64,000 nucleotides of DNA from Candidatus Saccharimonadota bacterium. GTDB lineage: Bacteria > Patescibacteriota > Saccharimonadia > Saccharimonadales > UBA4665. The notes beneath the pieces were generated by a model that saw only the letters and a list, made by a program, of their open reading frames with translations, made no database searches and was not told the origin of the DNA. The stretch spans positions 50,472 through 114,471 of the forward strand of contig JAQGGT010000003.1 in the NCBI GenBank assembly GCA_028289245.1. Reading direction: 5' to 3'. Below, piece by piece: positions 15,720 through 25,635 of the stretch. Every line of letters begins with the position of its first letter. Within the stretch, counting starts at the first letter, position 1. The translations under genes and the position numbers were made by a program.

Positions 15720-18589
15720 TTACAGACTGATGTACCGTTGTTTTTAAGCTTGGGGTTACCGCTGTCGACGTTGAGCCCCTTCTCTATGACGGTGTTGCCA
15801 CTACGCCGCCAACCGTCGGTTGGACCACCGAGATATGGTTGAGCAGTATTGTAAAAGTACAGACCATGGGTGCCAATACATTCGTAAAAGTAGTTGCTGA
15901 AGCGATTATTATCGATGTTGATGTTGGTCGTTGAATAGCCACCGACCGGATTATCGCCAGAAGGACTGCGGTCGTAAGCATAGAAGACGAAGCCACCACC
16001 GGCTATTAGATTGGTATCGACTTTCACGTTATCGAGGTCGCCATACGCGCTCCAGATGGCCATGACACTATCCGGGAAGCCATCAGCATATGGCTTTCGG
16101 TCGGTGGTGTCCGGACAGACATAGTTGGGATCCCCCGGAGTCACGGTATAGGCACGGGAGTTTAGAGTGACATTCCAGGTGTTGTGACTGAGGGTAATAT
16201 TCTTGCCTGCGGCCACCTGGAAGCCATCAACATGGCCATTGGAGCGCTTGCAGTTATTGGTTTTGCCATCGCTGCCATAGTCAGGACTGTTGAATTCCTT
16301 CGGTATAAAGTCATGGAAATAGTTATCTTTTATCGTCATATTTGAGGCAGTTTCGGCGGTCATATCAGATGAATCGATACTGCCCAAGCCGTCCTCAGTA
16401 CCGCTACAGTCTACGGCCTGGATGGTTATGTCATGGCCCTTGGTGCTAATGCATAGGTGGACTTTACCACCACCGACGACTCTGACGTTTTGAATCTTAA
16501 CATTACTAGCTGCGCTGGTGATACGAATGGCTGAGTTGCCAGCCGAGCCCTTCCCTTGGAAGTTCAGCAGGACGTTCTTGACCGTGACATTACTGACGGG
16601 CACGTTTTTGCTGGCCGTACCACCAATAACGATATTGCCACTAAAGGTCTCGTTTTGGAGCGTGGTGTTGGAGGTAGTAATGTCGCGCTCGCCGTTGACG
16701 CCTACTGCCAGGGTGGTATTGGCGATCGGTCCAGTGTTAGTCGGACCGGGCCAGCCACAAGCCTCGAGGTGTGACCATAGGTACGCCCCGCCGCTGGCAC
16801 ACGGGCCAGTAGTGACCGGCGTGACTGGCGTGCCAGTTTCTGGGCCCGTGCTGCTATCGTCTGGCGGGCACGAAATACGGCCGGCGATCTGATTCATAAT
16901 GAGATCGAGCTGCGCTTCGCTGGTGGCAGAAGCAAACGTGCCGCCGTTGCCGGACATCGCTTGGAGCAAGACGTTGTTGGCAGTAGTGTTGATAGCAATG
17001 GTGTAAATGATGATACCCTGGGCCTTCATTTGGTCAGTAATTGCCAAAATTGTGCTCGGTAAAGCGTTGCGGTAATCTTCGTCATCACTAGGCAAGCCGT
17101 CGGATGCAAAGACGAGGATCTTTTTGACGCCAGCCCGGCTTTCACCCTGCTGTAAGGCAGTTTGGGCCGCGTTCAAAGCTAGGTTATAGCGAGTGTTGAA
17201 CACGGTTGAGATCTGCATGCCCCCTATCGCTGACTTGAGGGCGCTAGTATTGCTCGTCATGTTCTGGAGGACATACGTCGCTCGGGCAAACTCGAGTACT
17301 GCCTCATGGTTATTATTGCTGCTGACGTCGGTGTTATCGACGAAGTCCTGCATAACCTGTTTCATCTTGGTAAGCTTGCTACCGACCTGCCAGTTCTCGG
17401 CCATACTCTGGGAATTATCGAGGTCCAGCACGACATCACCCGGATCGTGACAGTTCTGTGGATTAAGTTGAGCCACGGGGACGGTAGGTGGAACGTACAA
17501 CAGGCCGGTACAGTTCTGGTTGTTATAAGTTGGCGACACGGCAAGCTGCTTACAGATACCGGCCATGCTTTCGATGCCGGATTGCGGATAATACGTTGCT
17601 GAACGGGTGGGCACACGGACTTGGATGCGCTTGAGGGTACCACGGGCATCGCCGGTGGCATCGATCTGAGTTTGTACACCACTGATCCGCAACTGGCTAC
17701 CGCTTAACCCATCGAACACCTCTATTTTGACGTTAGACTTGTGGTAGAGCGAGTCGAGGCGCAGCAAATAACTGCTCGCGTTGTTGGCAGCCAGGCCTGA
17801 GATGGTGTACGAGCAGTAGTAAGGCCCCTTCTGCGCTGAACAGTGGCCATCGTAGATCTTACCGGCATTTGTACCCTTACTCTCGGAATAGGGGCTGCTA
17901 TAGGTACTAGTGAAACCGGTAGCGGCCGGGTTTGGATATAAGTATGAGGTATTGGCGTTGTCGGTGAGCGCCGCCCGGGTTAGGCTGCCGGTACCAAGTG
18001 GCACAATTTGGGAGCGCAATACACCGACAGCCGCGTTACCGCTGCTATCCTTCCAGTTGCTGTCAGTTGGGAAGGTACCATTCGAGAACCAGCTGCTTGG
18101 TACGAAGTTTGGCCCGAGCCCCTCGCCCGACCAACTGATGGTTATTTTATCGATAACTTTGGGATTGTTACTGGCATCGACGCCGGTAATGGCCATAACT
18201 TTTCCGTCGTCATCGTCGCGGCCGACTGAGCTAAATTTAATGTCCGGTGGGGCCGGATCAATCAACAGGCAGCTGTACTTTACCGAACTGGAACTGCTGC
18301 TATCGACGACGTTATTACTTAGATACTGGTTACCAGAAACTGGGTCGCAGTTTGGTTTGGCGGTCGTAAAACCAGCATTAATGGCTTGTATTCCGTCATT
18401 GATGCCCGATTCTGCAGCATAGTAGGCTAACTTAGAAAGCTGCTGTTGCAAGGCGGCTTGTTGCTCATGGCGCATCAGCGTAGCAAAGCCAATCGAAAGC
18501 AGGCTCAGCACGGTCACCATCACAATGGCGATGATCAACGATGCGAAACCTGTCTCCCTGCTCTGCATACATTTGCCAGAGGTCGTCAT
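15716..18589 (-). CDS. Giant minor-pilin-like protein with VWA and beta-helix passenger
   Basis: 957 aa. A prepilin-type N-terminus (ETG|FASLIIAIVMV, no Glu at +5) starts a long hydrophobic helix. Residues ~15-365 are paralogous to the same region of the 18649 protein. Next comes a von Willebrand A domain with an intact MIDAS start (DLDNSQSM, ~389-396). Residues ~610-957 are Asn/Val/Thr-rich with repeating NVTVKNV and NMTIKDN units, typical of a right-handed parallel beta-helix. PilX/PilY1-like tip adhesin is the best reading: display on a pilus to bind host surfaces or glycans. Last gene of the pilin cluster, 59 nt after the GH71 gene. Confidence 0.75.
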   Translation of the reverse strand: MTTSGKCMQSRETGFASLIIAIVMVTVLSLLSIGFATLMRHEQQAALQQQLSKLAYYAAESGINDGIQAINAGFTTAKPNCDPVSGNQYLSNNVVDSSSSSSVKYSCLLIDPAPPDIKFSSVGRDDDDGKVMAITGVDASNNPKVIDKITISWSGEGLGPNFVPSSWFSNGTFPTDSNWKDSSGNAAVGVLRSQIVPLGTGSLTRAALTDNANTSYLYPNPAATGFTSTYSSPYSESKGTNAGKIYDGHCSAQKGPYYCSYTISGLAANNASSYLLRLDSLYHKSNVKIEVFDGLSGSQLRISGVQTQIDATGDARGTLKRIQVRVPTRSATYYPQSGIESMAGICKQLAVSPTYNNQNCTGLLYVPPTVPVAQLNPQNCHDPGDVVLDLDNSQSMAENWQVGSKLTKMKQVMQDFVDNTDVSSNNNHEAVLEFARATYVLQNMTSNTSALKSAIGGMQISTVFNTRYNLALNAAQTALQQGESRAGVKKILVFASDGLPSDDEDYRNALPSTILAITDQMKAQGIIIYTIAINTTANNVLLQAMSGNGGTFASATSEAQLDLIMNQIAGRISCPPDDSSTGPETGTPVTPVTTGPCASGGAYLWSHLEACGWPGPTNTGPIANTTLAVGVNGERDITTSNTTLQNETFSGNIVIGGTASKNVPVSNVTVKNVLLNFQGKGSAGNSAIRITSAASNVKIQNVRVVGGGKVHLCISTKGHDITIQAVDCSGTEDGLGSIDSSDMTAETASNMTIKDNYFHDFIPKEFNSPDYGSDGKTNNCKRSNGHVDGFQVAAGKNITLSHNTWNVTLNSRAYTVTPGDPNYVCPDTTDRKPYADGFPDSVMAIWSAYGDLDNVKVDTNLIAGGGFVFYAYDRSPSGDNPVGGYSTTNINIDNNRFSNYFYECIGTHGLYFYNTAQPYLGGPTDGWRRSGNTVIEKGLNVDSGNPKLKNNGTSVCN

Positions 18590-18648
18590 GGCTTTAGTGT
18601 ACGCTAAACTTAGACATAATGGTAGTGCTTATACCGACCACTACTCGG

Positions 18649-21210
18649 CTACGGTGCCGTGTAAACGCCAGTGCGACCAGACGTAGCAAAGACGTAGTGC
18701 AGGTCTTGTACTTCCAAGGTATTGCTGACCGGGTACAGCGAAGTGACTTTGATGGTTGAGCCGTCCGAACGATCCAGTTCTGCAGACACAGTACCAGCTT
18801 TGAGTGGCACCAGCTTAGCCGAGACGCCGGCCGGTGCTGTGTAGGTAGTGACCGTACCCCCAACCGACACCTTGACAGTGGTTGGTTTGGTCAGGAAGGT
18901 CAGCGCCTCAACGGTATCACGCGGCACTATGAGACATGGAAGCGGCATCCCACAAGCTGTTTGCGGCTTCATAATGAGGGTCTGCGGGCCAGTCGGCGCA
19001 GCATTGACAGGCTGGCGGCGGTGAGAAATGTAGACTACGTCGCGCACGATGGTTGGCGCTACGCCCAATTTGAACTTTGTTAGGTAGTATGACGCTAAGT
19101 CGGTGACCGACCAGCCCAGGTGGGGCGAGGGCTCAATTTCCGAGTTCTCATAGAAATCGTCCCAGGTAGGGATCTGCACCCAATCGGCGTTGCCATCTAT
19201 TGCTGCCTGCCAGGTAACACGGAAGTTTTCGCTATTGCCAGCCTCGTAGAACAAACCGGCGTATGGTCGCTCATCCTGAAGCGATACAGGTTGCATCCAA
19301 ATCTTTCCAGCCGCATGAGCGCTAGTAGATAGACCGGCTTGACTTCCCTCTTGGCCGGGGTTGCGGTTACCCCAGATTGAATAGCCGTAACTAATGGCCG
19401 CAAACTTAGTGGCGTTAGTATAGTTGAGCGAACATGGGATAAAGGCAACCGGTACGCCATCAGCGCTCATCCTGTGCACAAATTCGGTCCAGTAGGCGAC
19501 TGTGTCACTGGACCCCTTACTTAGCTTCTCCGGATTAAACGGCGATACGACCAGCCGGCCGTCAGGCAAGAACTTTAGCCCATTTTTATAAGGCCCTTTG
19601 GCTACTCCCGCCAAAGTATCAGCTAGAGAATCGGCGGTATTGCCGAGGGTAGTGCCGTCGGGCATAAATAGAATCTTAAAGCCATTGTTGAGTTCACTGG
19701 CGGCTTGTACCAAATTAAGGACGCGCGGCCAAGTGTTATTGCTAACACTGAGAACATCCGTAGTAAAGCCGTCGATACCGGCATCACTGGCACGAGTGAT
19801 CTCAGTCTTCATATCGGTGAGCGCCCAGTTGCCCGGCAGTGGTGAGCGAGAGTAGGGGCGATCGCGGATATAGCCACCGTACGCGGCGTGCTTGCCACTC
19901 TCCCCGTTGACTGTCAAAAAATTACGAGCGTAATAGTCATTCGAGGGGTCCTGATTGTCAATCGAGATCGGGAAGGTCGGAATATAGTGGGCAAAGACTT
20001 TTTTGGTTGTGTTCTTGAGCGTGTATTGCGATGGCAGGTCGAATGGTAACGGCCCAATATCACTACTAACCGGTCCCGTTGGGATCACCGGTATGGTCGG
20101 CGGCGGGCCGGTAGCCAAATCCGGCACGGTTAGGGCGCCGCTACACTGGTGCCGGCTTTCGGTCGGAGTAACGGTTAACTTCTTACAGATACCGCTCAGT
20201 GTTTCGAGACCATATTGAGGATAGAGGACAGTTTTTTGATTGGGTACGCGTACCTGCAAGCGCTTCAGGACGCCGCGGGCATTGCCGGTGGAGTCGACCA
20301 TAGTCTGGGCACCAATAATCCGTAGTTGGGCACCACTGACGCCGTAAGCCTCAATCTTTACCGAGGAGTTGTTGTAGAGCGAATTTAGGCGTAGCAGATA
20401 TGAGCTCTCGGTGAGTCCGGTTATCGAGTAAGAACAATAGTACGGCGCCTTGGCGTTAGTACAGTTACCGTTATAGATTTTGCCCGCATTAGTGCCGGCG
20501 CTATTGTTATAGTCATCACTACCGATGCCCGTACCGGCCGCTGGGTAGAAGTAGGCCGCAAACATTTTAGCCGCCATAGTGTCTCGTGACAGGCCACTTG
20601 TCGGCAACGGTGTAAGCTCAGCCCGAACGACACCAGTGTATAAGCCGCCGTCGGTGCCCTTCCAGTTAGCAGCAGTCGGAAACTTACCCGAGTTAAACCA
20701 GCTGGTAGGTGCAAAATTTTGAGTCTCATTCTCGGCCATCCAGCTGATCGTCAGCTTGCTAATGGGCACTGGCGCGCGTGTAACCGGATCAGCCCCTGTT
20801 ATACTGGCAACTTTACTGTCGCTATCGTCACTACCAACCGAGCTATAGCGTATATCTGAAGGGGCTTGATCGATGAGCAAACAGCTATAGATGACTGGGT
20901 TACTGCTGCTGTTATCAATCACATTATTATTGAGGTAACTATTAGTATGGTCCGGACCACACGTCGTTTTGTTGGCGACATAGTTGTGCCGGATCGCCGC
21001 CACACCATCGTTAATGCCTGATTCAGCGGCGTAAAAGGCAGCATTAGCGAGTTGCTTATCGAGCGCAGCCCGCTGCTCACGGCGCATGAGCGTAGCAAAA
21101 CCAATCGTCAACAGGCTCAGCACGGTCACCATCACAATCGCGATGACCAGCGCCGCAAAACCAGCTTCGGAAGCTCGAGATTTGCCGGTAGCGCGCGTGC
21201 TCATAGTCAT
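18649..21210 (-). CDS. Minor-pilin-like protein with GH71-type alpha-1,3-glucanase domain
   Basis: 853 aa. Prepilin-type start (EAG|FAALVIAIVMV) and an N-terminal ~365-residue scaffold shared with the 15716 protein; then a Pro-rich linker and, from ~403, a glycoside hydrolase family 71-like domain: KKVFAHYIPTFPIS, GKHAAYGGYIRDRP, DAGIDGFTTDVLS, and IPTWDDFYENSEI, which matches the family's W-N/D-D motif near the active site. GH71 enzymes are endo-alpha-1,3-glucanases (mutanases). A C-terminal ~100-residue beta-rich domain follows. Pilus-displayed digestion or binding of alpha-1,3-glucan in biofilm or on a host is the inference. Family assignment rests on remembered motifs. Confidence 0.7.
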   Translation of the reverse strand: MTMSTRATGKSRASEAGFAALVIAIVMVTVLSLLTIGFATLMRREQRAALDKQLANAAFYAAESGINDGVAAIRHNYVANKTTCGPDHTNSYLNNNVIDNSSSNPVIYSCLLIDQAPSDIRYSSVGSDDSDSKVASITGADPVTRAPVPISKLTISWMAENETQNFAPTSWFNSGKFPTAANWKGTDGGLYTGVVRAELTPLPTSGLSRDTMAAKMFAAYFYPAAGTGIGSDDYNNSAGTNAGKIYNGNCTNAKAPYYCSYSITGLTESSYLLRLNSLYNNSSVKIEAYGVSGAQLRIIGAQTMVDSTGNARGVLKRLQVRVPNQKTVLYPQYGLETLSGICKKLTVTPTESRHQCSGALTVPDLATGPPPTIPVIPTGPVSSDIGPLPFDLPSQYTLKNTTKKVFAHYIPTFPISIDNQDPSNDYYARNFLTVNGESGKHAAYGGYIRDRPYSRSPLPGNWALTDMKTEITRASDAGIDGFTTDVLSVSNNTWPRVLNLVQAASELNNGFKILFMPDGTTLGNTADSLADTLAGVAKGPYKNGLKFLPDGRLVVSPFNPEKLSKGSSDTVAYWTEFVHRMSADGVPVAFIPCSLNYTNATKFAAISYGYSIWGNRNPGQEGSQAGLSTSAHAAGKIWMQPVSLQDERPYAGLFYEAGNSENFRVTWQAAIDGNADWVQIPTWDDFYENSEIEPSPHLGWSVTDLASYYLTKFKLGVAPTIVRDVVYISHRRQPVNAAPTGPQTLIMKPQTACGMPLPCLIVPRDTVEALTFLTKPTTVKVSVGGTVTTYTAPAGVSAKLVPLKAGTVSAELDRSDGSTIKVTSLYPVSNTLEVQDLHYVFATSGRTGVYTAP

Positions 21211-21215
21211 ATGCG

Positions 21216-22031
21216 TTACAGCCGCCTCGTGACAGTTGTACTGAGTTGGCTAGTGGCACAATACTCTTGGCCGAGACCACTATTGCACCTAGTATAGCCA
21301 GCACACTTGCTGTCGGCCCCTGCTCCGGCAGTGCAGTTGGGAGCCGGAGGGCTGGTGTCTTTGGTGGCCACCGTATTCAAAAGATCGTCGGCTCCAAAAG
21401 CCACCCAGACGTCGATGCCATAGCTGGAACTCGCCCCTATCGCACCGATATTAAAGCGTGTTAGCCGCATGCCCTCAGGGATGAGTTCCTTGCCCGTATT
21501 GGCCAGGTAACTACAGTTGGCAGGCAGCGGCGCGGTAGGACATGACGCGGGAGAGGCTGCAGTGATATCCAGCGGATAACAATTAGCGTCGCTGCCCATA
21601 GTGTCCTGCCACAAGACATGACGGACCTCACCAGTAGTGGGACTGCTAGCGAGGCGATGATTCAAAATATAGCTGTATCGGGTGGTGCCCATGCAGTAGG
21701 AGTAAATCGTTACACCACTGACGGTGGCGGTATTGGCCGCACAGGTTACGACATCGGTGCTATTGGGCTTGTCGCTGCAAGCAAACGGCTGAGTGCCGGT
21801 GAACTGCAGCGTCGACGAGATTCCCGAGATGACCGAGCGCGAAGTCGACTGCACCGATGATTCATTGGTACCTTTGGAGTACATCTTGCCGATTTGGACT
21901 AGCACCACGCTCACCATGAGTAGCAAGACCGACAATATGCTCAAAGCGATCATTAGCTCGATAATCGTAAAGCCGGCGCGGCCAAGCCGCGAGCGCTCAT
22001 CAACCCTGTGTCCAGCGCGCTGCTTTAACAT
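21216..22031 (-). CDS. Type IV pilin-like protein (PilW/PilV-like minor pilin)
   Basis: 271 aa. Class III signal with cleavage site RAG|FTIIELMIALSIL, including the conserved Glu at +5, followed by a hydrophobic helix and a globular domain with several Cys. Overlaps the upstream pilin gene by 7 nt and is followed 5 nt later by the GH71 pilin, so the set is probably translated together. Confidence 0.8.
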   Translation of the reverse strand: MLKQRAGHRVDERSRLGRAGFTIIELMIALSILSVLLLMVSVVLVQIGKMYSKGTNESSVQSTSRSVISGISSTLQFTGTQPFACSDKPNSTDVVTCAANTATVSGVTIYSYCMGTTRYSYILNHRLASSPTTGEVRHVLWQDTMGSDANCYPLDITAASPASCPTAPLPANCSYLANTGKELIPEGMRLTRFNIGAIGASSSYGIDVWVAFGADDLLNTVATKDTSPPAPNCTAGAGADSKCAGYTRCNSGLGQEYCATSQLSTTVTRRL

Positions 22032-22906
22032 ACCGGATCTCCCATTTTTAAGACCACTGCTAGCTGTTGGCCGCCGGGCCCACCGATAGTAATTGAGGCT
22101 TTCCGACCATTACCACTGTCGTAACAAATTTTATAATTTACCGCCGAATAGACGTTGGCCGACGAGATGGCTTTGATGTTCGCCTCAGTAGTAGCAACCG
22201 TGTTAGCTAGGCCAGAGTATGGTACGCAGGTCAGCGTAACCGATTGGGCGCCCGACTCGAGCTCAGTACCGTTATAACTGCCGAAGCTACCAAAGATGCC
22301 GATGGCGCCCGGATTAGCCGCTAAGCAGTGGCTCGCGGGGCTAGTCACCGGCGCGCCGGCCGGCCCGCTGCCAGCATCAATAATTTTTGTCACTGTTGAG
22401 CCAAAAGGCACCAATGACTGCTCAGTCAAGTTAGTCGCGCCACCGCTAATAGCCTGCTGGTAGGCGCCGTTGGTAACGGGCCCGAACAGCGTGGTGACGG
22501 CTGGAGAGCCTGAGGCGAACTGCCGCCCGGCCACGGTGTAGACGGCATAATGACTATACGTACCATTGCCACCGGATATACCGGTGGGCGCAAACTGGAT
22601 TACCTTGCCCATGAAGATACAGCCGGTATTTTCACCCTGTTGACTGGCGGCGGAGGTAATGTTTATGCCACCCGAAGGAGCGGCTGTGCATTTTATATTG
22701 TTTGGAAGATTGTAGCTACCGTTGGCGACATCATTAATGACGTCGCGGATGTTGGTGGTCATCTCGTTCATGCTCTGCCGAAACTCGGCATTAGCCTGTT
22801 TCCCGTTCACGATTACCGATGCCACGATGAACATACTCCCTGAAATAGCCAGAAATAACATCACTTCAACAACGGTATACCCTCGGGGCTGTCGGCCACC
22901 CATCAT
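22025..22906 (-). CDS. Type IV pilin-like minor pilin
   Basis: 293 aa. Prepilin site RG|YTVVEVMLFLAIS with Glu at +5 and Tyr at +1, hydrophobic helix, then a Gly/Ser/Thr-rich globular domain with C-terminal Cys (GDPVC). Second gene of the pilD-minor pilin run. Start ATG-ATG at 22906; either Met is possible. Confidence 0.8.
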   Translation of the reverse strand: MMGGRQPRGYTVVEVMLFLAISGSMFIVASVIVNGKQANAEFRQSMNEMTTNIRDVINDVANGSYNLPNNIKCTAAPSGGINITSAASQQGENTGCIFMGKVIQFAPTGISGGNGTYSHYAVYTVAGRQFASGSPAVTTLFGPVTNGAYQQAISGGATNLTEQSLVPFGSTVTKIIDAGSGPAGAPVTSPASHCLAANPGAIGIFGSFGSYNGTELESGAQSVTLTCVPYSGLANTVATTEANIKAISSANVYSAVNYKICYDSGNGRKASITIGGPGGQQLAVVLKMGDPVC

Positions 22907-22930
22907 GTTCCCAATTATAGCACAAGCACT

Positions 22931-23782
22931 TTATGAGACTACGAAGAAATGTTGGTACCAATCGAGGATAGATTGACCATAGAGCAACGAGATAATCGCC
23001 CCAGCAATCAAGAAGGGTCCAAAGGGGATCACCCGCTTGGGTCGGATACCCTCTTTGACAATCAATGGTACCGAAGCGATGGTGCCGAGGAGGGCGGCCG
23101 CGAAGATAAACAAGAAGCTCAGGGGCGGCCGTCCCACCACTAGGCCAAGCAGCCAGCCGAGCTTGACGTCACCGCCGCCGATCCACGTGCCGTCAGAGAC
23201 CTGAAACAGCACATAAAACACCCCGCCGCCGAGTGCTACCGCCAGAATCGTCATCAGGAGGGCGTGCAGCGGCCGAGCAGCACCGATGATATTGATCAGC
23301 GCAAAGACTCCAGCCACCCCGTAGAGCGGGAAAACAATCCGGTTCGGCAGTAGCATCCAGCGGAAGTCGTAGACCGTCAGGGCCATCAGACCGATCAGAA
23401 CCACCAACCAGACCCCGAAGGCGGCAATTTGCAACCCCTGGACCGCGTAGGGCCACCCTAGCCAAGAGATGACGAAAAGTAGCGTCGTAGCGAGTTCCAC
23501 CACCGGATACTGCCAGGAAATCGGCGTTCGGCAGTAGCGACACTTGCCACCAAGCGACAACCAGCTCAAAACCGGCACTAAATCGAGTGCGCCCAGTTCA
23601 TGGCCGCAGTGCGGGCACATCGAGCGGCCTTTACTAATCGACAAGTCAGCCAAACGCTGCTTATTCGGCCGCTTCTTGCCCTGTTCGGCTTCCTGCTCGT
23701 GGATGCGCCAGACGAAGGCATTGGTAAAGCTGCCAAAACAGAGGCCAAGCAACACGAGAAGCGCAATAATCATTAGCACCAT
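22931..23782 (-). CDS. pilD: Prepilin peptidase / N-methyltransferase
   Basis: 283 aa. Contains the zinc-binding double CxxC (MCPHCGHELG and CRYCRTPISW) and the two catalytic aspartates of the aspartyl protease (TVYDFRWMLLPN and GGGDVKLG). Six to seven membrane segments. It cleaves and methylates the prepilins encoded on both sides. Sits just after the pilA terminator, so it is transcribed by read-through or by a promoter I could not identify. Confidence 0.93.
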   Translation of the reverse strand: MVLMIIALLVLLGLCFGSFTNAFVWRIHEQEAEQGKKRPNKQRLADLSISKGRSMCPHCGHELGALDLVPVLSWLSLGGKCRYCRTPISWQYPVVELATTLLFVISWLGWPYAVQGLQIAAFGVWLVVLIGLMALTVYDFRWMLLPNRIVFPLYGVAGVFALINIIGAARPLHALLMTILAVALGGGVFYVLFQVSDGTWIGGGDVKLGWLLGLVVGRPPLSFLFIFAAALLGTIASVPLIVKEGIRPKRVIPFGPFLIAGAIISLLYGQSILDWYQHFFVVS

Positions 23783-23796
23783 GGTAGCACAATTAA

Positions 23797-23822
23797 AAAA
23801 GACCCTTGCGGGTCTTTTTTAA
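23797..23822 (-). terminator. Intrinsic terminator between pilA and pilD
   Basis: AAAAAAGACCC-TTGC-GGGTCTTTTTT, a symmetric stem with T-runs on both sides, so it can work in both directions. It separates the highly expressed pilin from pilD and the minor pilins. Confidence 0.9.
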
Positions 23823-23838
23823 TTGTGTCGTTACGCGA

Positions 23839-24312
23839 TTAGGCGTCGATACAAGCGTTTTTGCTGGCGCCGGTTTGCTCGATAGAGTACCAGACAGCGC
23901 TAGCGCGGGTGTTGCTAACACCAGCACAAGTGTGCTTCACGTAGACGGTTATGACACCAGCGGTCAGAACAGTGCTACCAGGAGTAGCCGCTGACGTATT
24001 GGCGTTCAGGGTAGTAGAACCCTGCAACTTTATTGTCACCTTGTTAGCATCATTTGCGCTAACACCAACGAAGGCAGAGGTGCCTGAACCACTAGCATAC
24101 GTAATAGGCGTACCATCGTTGTTGGATGCGTATTCCGAAATCCCAGCAGCGACTGCAGATGCATCGTTCTTGATCGAGGTGTTGCGACCGTTGCGTTGCA
24201 AGGCGGGCACGGCGAGCAGCACGATCAAGATGATCAAACCAGCAATAGCTAGCACGATCATGACTTCGATGATGGTGAAACCTTTATTATTCTTCTTAAT
24301 ATTGTTAAGCAT
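23839..24312 (-). CDS. pilA: Major type IV pilin
   Basis: 157 aa, typical pilin size. Short leader MLNNIKKNNKG, cleavage before FTIIEVMIVLAIAG with Glu at +5, an N-terminal hydrophobic helix that packs the fibre core, then a Ser/Thr-rich globular domain. Two C-terminal Cys (HTCAG and NACID) could form the D-region disulfide. It has its own promoter, a GGGGG SD and a downstream terminator, consistent with high expression. Confidence 0.92.
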   Translation of the reverse strand: MLNNIKKNNKGFTIIEVMIVLAIAGLIILIVLLAVPALQRNGRNTSIKNDASAVAAGISEYASNNDGTPITYASGSGTSAFVGVSANDANKVTIKLQGSTTLNANTSAATPGSTVLTAGVITVYVKHTCAGVSNTRASAVWYSIEQTGASKNACIDA

Positions 24313-24356
24313 GGCAAATGCCCCCTTTGCGCTAATAATTAAATGCTTATGGTTTG

Positions 24357-24384
24357 ATCATACCAGCCTGTTGTGGAAAAACAA
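24357..24384 (-). promoter_or_regulatory. pilA promoter
   Basis: Minus strand TTGTTT (24379-24384), 16-bp spacer, TATGAT (24357-24362), leading to a ~40-nt leader with SD AAAGGGGGC. This would let the pilin be made in excess over the assembly proteins. Confidence 0.55.
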
Positions 24385-24411
24385 TAGCCACTGGCCGTTT
24401 ATGATGTGATA

Positions 24412-25620
24412 TTAACCACTAAACCCAGATTGGTTGACCAGTCCGTAGATCGGTAACATGATGGCGCCGACAATTATAAGAGCCATGACGCCCATCACCA
24501 CCATCAGTACTGGCTCAATAATTGTACTGACATTCTTGATCATGTCGTCGACTTCCTTCTCGTAGTAGTCGGCCACTTTCTCAAGCATGCTCTCGATGGC
24601 ACCAGATTGCTCACCGATGCGTAGCATGTTTGGTACCAGTGGTAAGAAGTTCGGATCGTTATCGATCGAGTCGGACAGTGCTTTACCCCCCTTCACCTTC
24701 TCGATGGCACCATCAATCGAATGGGCAATGTGGACGTTATCGACAGCGTCGGCAGTAATCTCCAACACCTGTAGTAGCGGTACACCAGAAGCGACCAGCG
24801 TGGTGCCGGTTCGAGCAAAGCGTGCCATGTACATTTTCATGAATAAGGCCCCGAATGGCCAGGCCCGCATCTTGATCTTGTCGATAATACTGCGGCCACC
24901 CAGTGTCTTGGCCCAGCGTGAGCCAAAGAAAGCTAGCAAGCCAAGCACGATGATCACGATCCACCAAAACTTTGTGACAAAGTTAGAAACTGCCAGCAGG
25001 GCTTGCGTAATAAACGGTAGGCTAGCCCCAGGCAAGCCATCGTAAATACTCTTCACCTGCGGCAGAACCTTGACGATCATAAAGCCCACGACACACAGCA
25101 TGACCAAGAGCACAATCACAGGATAGATCATGGCTCCCCGAACCTTAGACAGGATTTCGGCGTCTTTTTCTTGTTGGTCGGCTAGACGTTCCAGGCCCTT
25201 ATCGAGCGTACCGGAAGTTTCTGCTGCTTGCACAAGGCTAATAAACACGCGGTTAAAGACCTCGGGGTGGCGGGACAAGGCCACGCTAAAGGCCGAGCCG
25301 GCCTCAACGTCAGCGATCAGCCGGTTAGCGACGACTTTGAGCTTTTTATTCTGTGTCTGGCTAGCGACACTGCGCAGACTTTGCACCAGTGGAAGACCAG
25401 CGTTGATTAGCGTGGCCAACTGGCGGCTAAACAGCACTTTATCCTTGGCTTTAATATGCCCGAAGCGGTGCCCCTTCCCCTTTTGGAGGGTAATGTCGAG
25501 CGGTGTCAGGCCTTGGCCGGCGATCAGCTTAGCGGCAGCCTGTTCGCTGTCGGCTTCCACCTGGGCTTTGACCATTTTTCCGGTTTTTGAATCGCGCGCC
25601 TTGTATGTGTAATCGAGCAT
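24412..25620 (-). CDS. pilC: Type IV pilus inner-membrane platform protein
   Basis: 402 aa, usual length. Two T2SSF domains: FSRQLATLINAGLPLVQSL near residue 70 and FARTGTTLVASGVPLLQVL near residue 270, with three membrane segments. It is the membrane platform on which PilB and PilT act. SD AAGGAG before ATG 25620. Confidence 0.95.
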   Translation of the reverse strand: MLDYTYKARDSKTGKMVKAQVEADSEQAAAKLIAGQGLTPLDITLQKGKGHRFGHIKAKDKVLFSRQLATLINAGLPLVQSLRSVASQTQNKKLKVVANRLIADVEAGSAFSVALSRHPEVFNRVFISLVQAAETSGTLDKGLERLADQQEKDAEILSKVRGAMIYPVIVLLVMLCVVGFMIVKVLPQVKSIYDGLPGASLPFITQALLAVSNFVTKFWWIVIIVLGLLAFFGSRWAKTLGGRSIIDKIKMRAWPFGALFMKMYMARFARTGTTLVASGVPLLQVLEITADAVDNVHIAHSIDGAIEKVKGGKALSDSIDNDPNFLPLVPNMLRIGEQSGAIESMLEKVADYYEKEVDDMIKNVSTIIEPVLMVVMGVMALIIVGAIMLPIYGLVNQSGFSG

Positions 25621-25635
25621 AGTGTCTCCTTGGCG

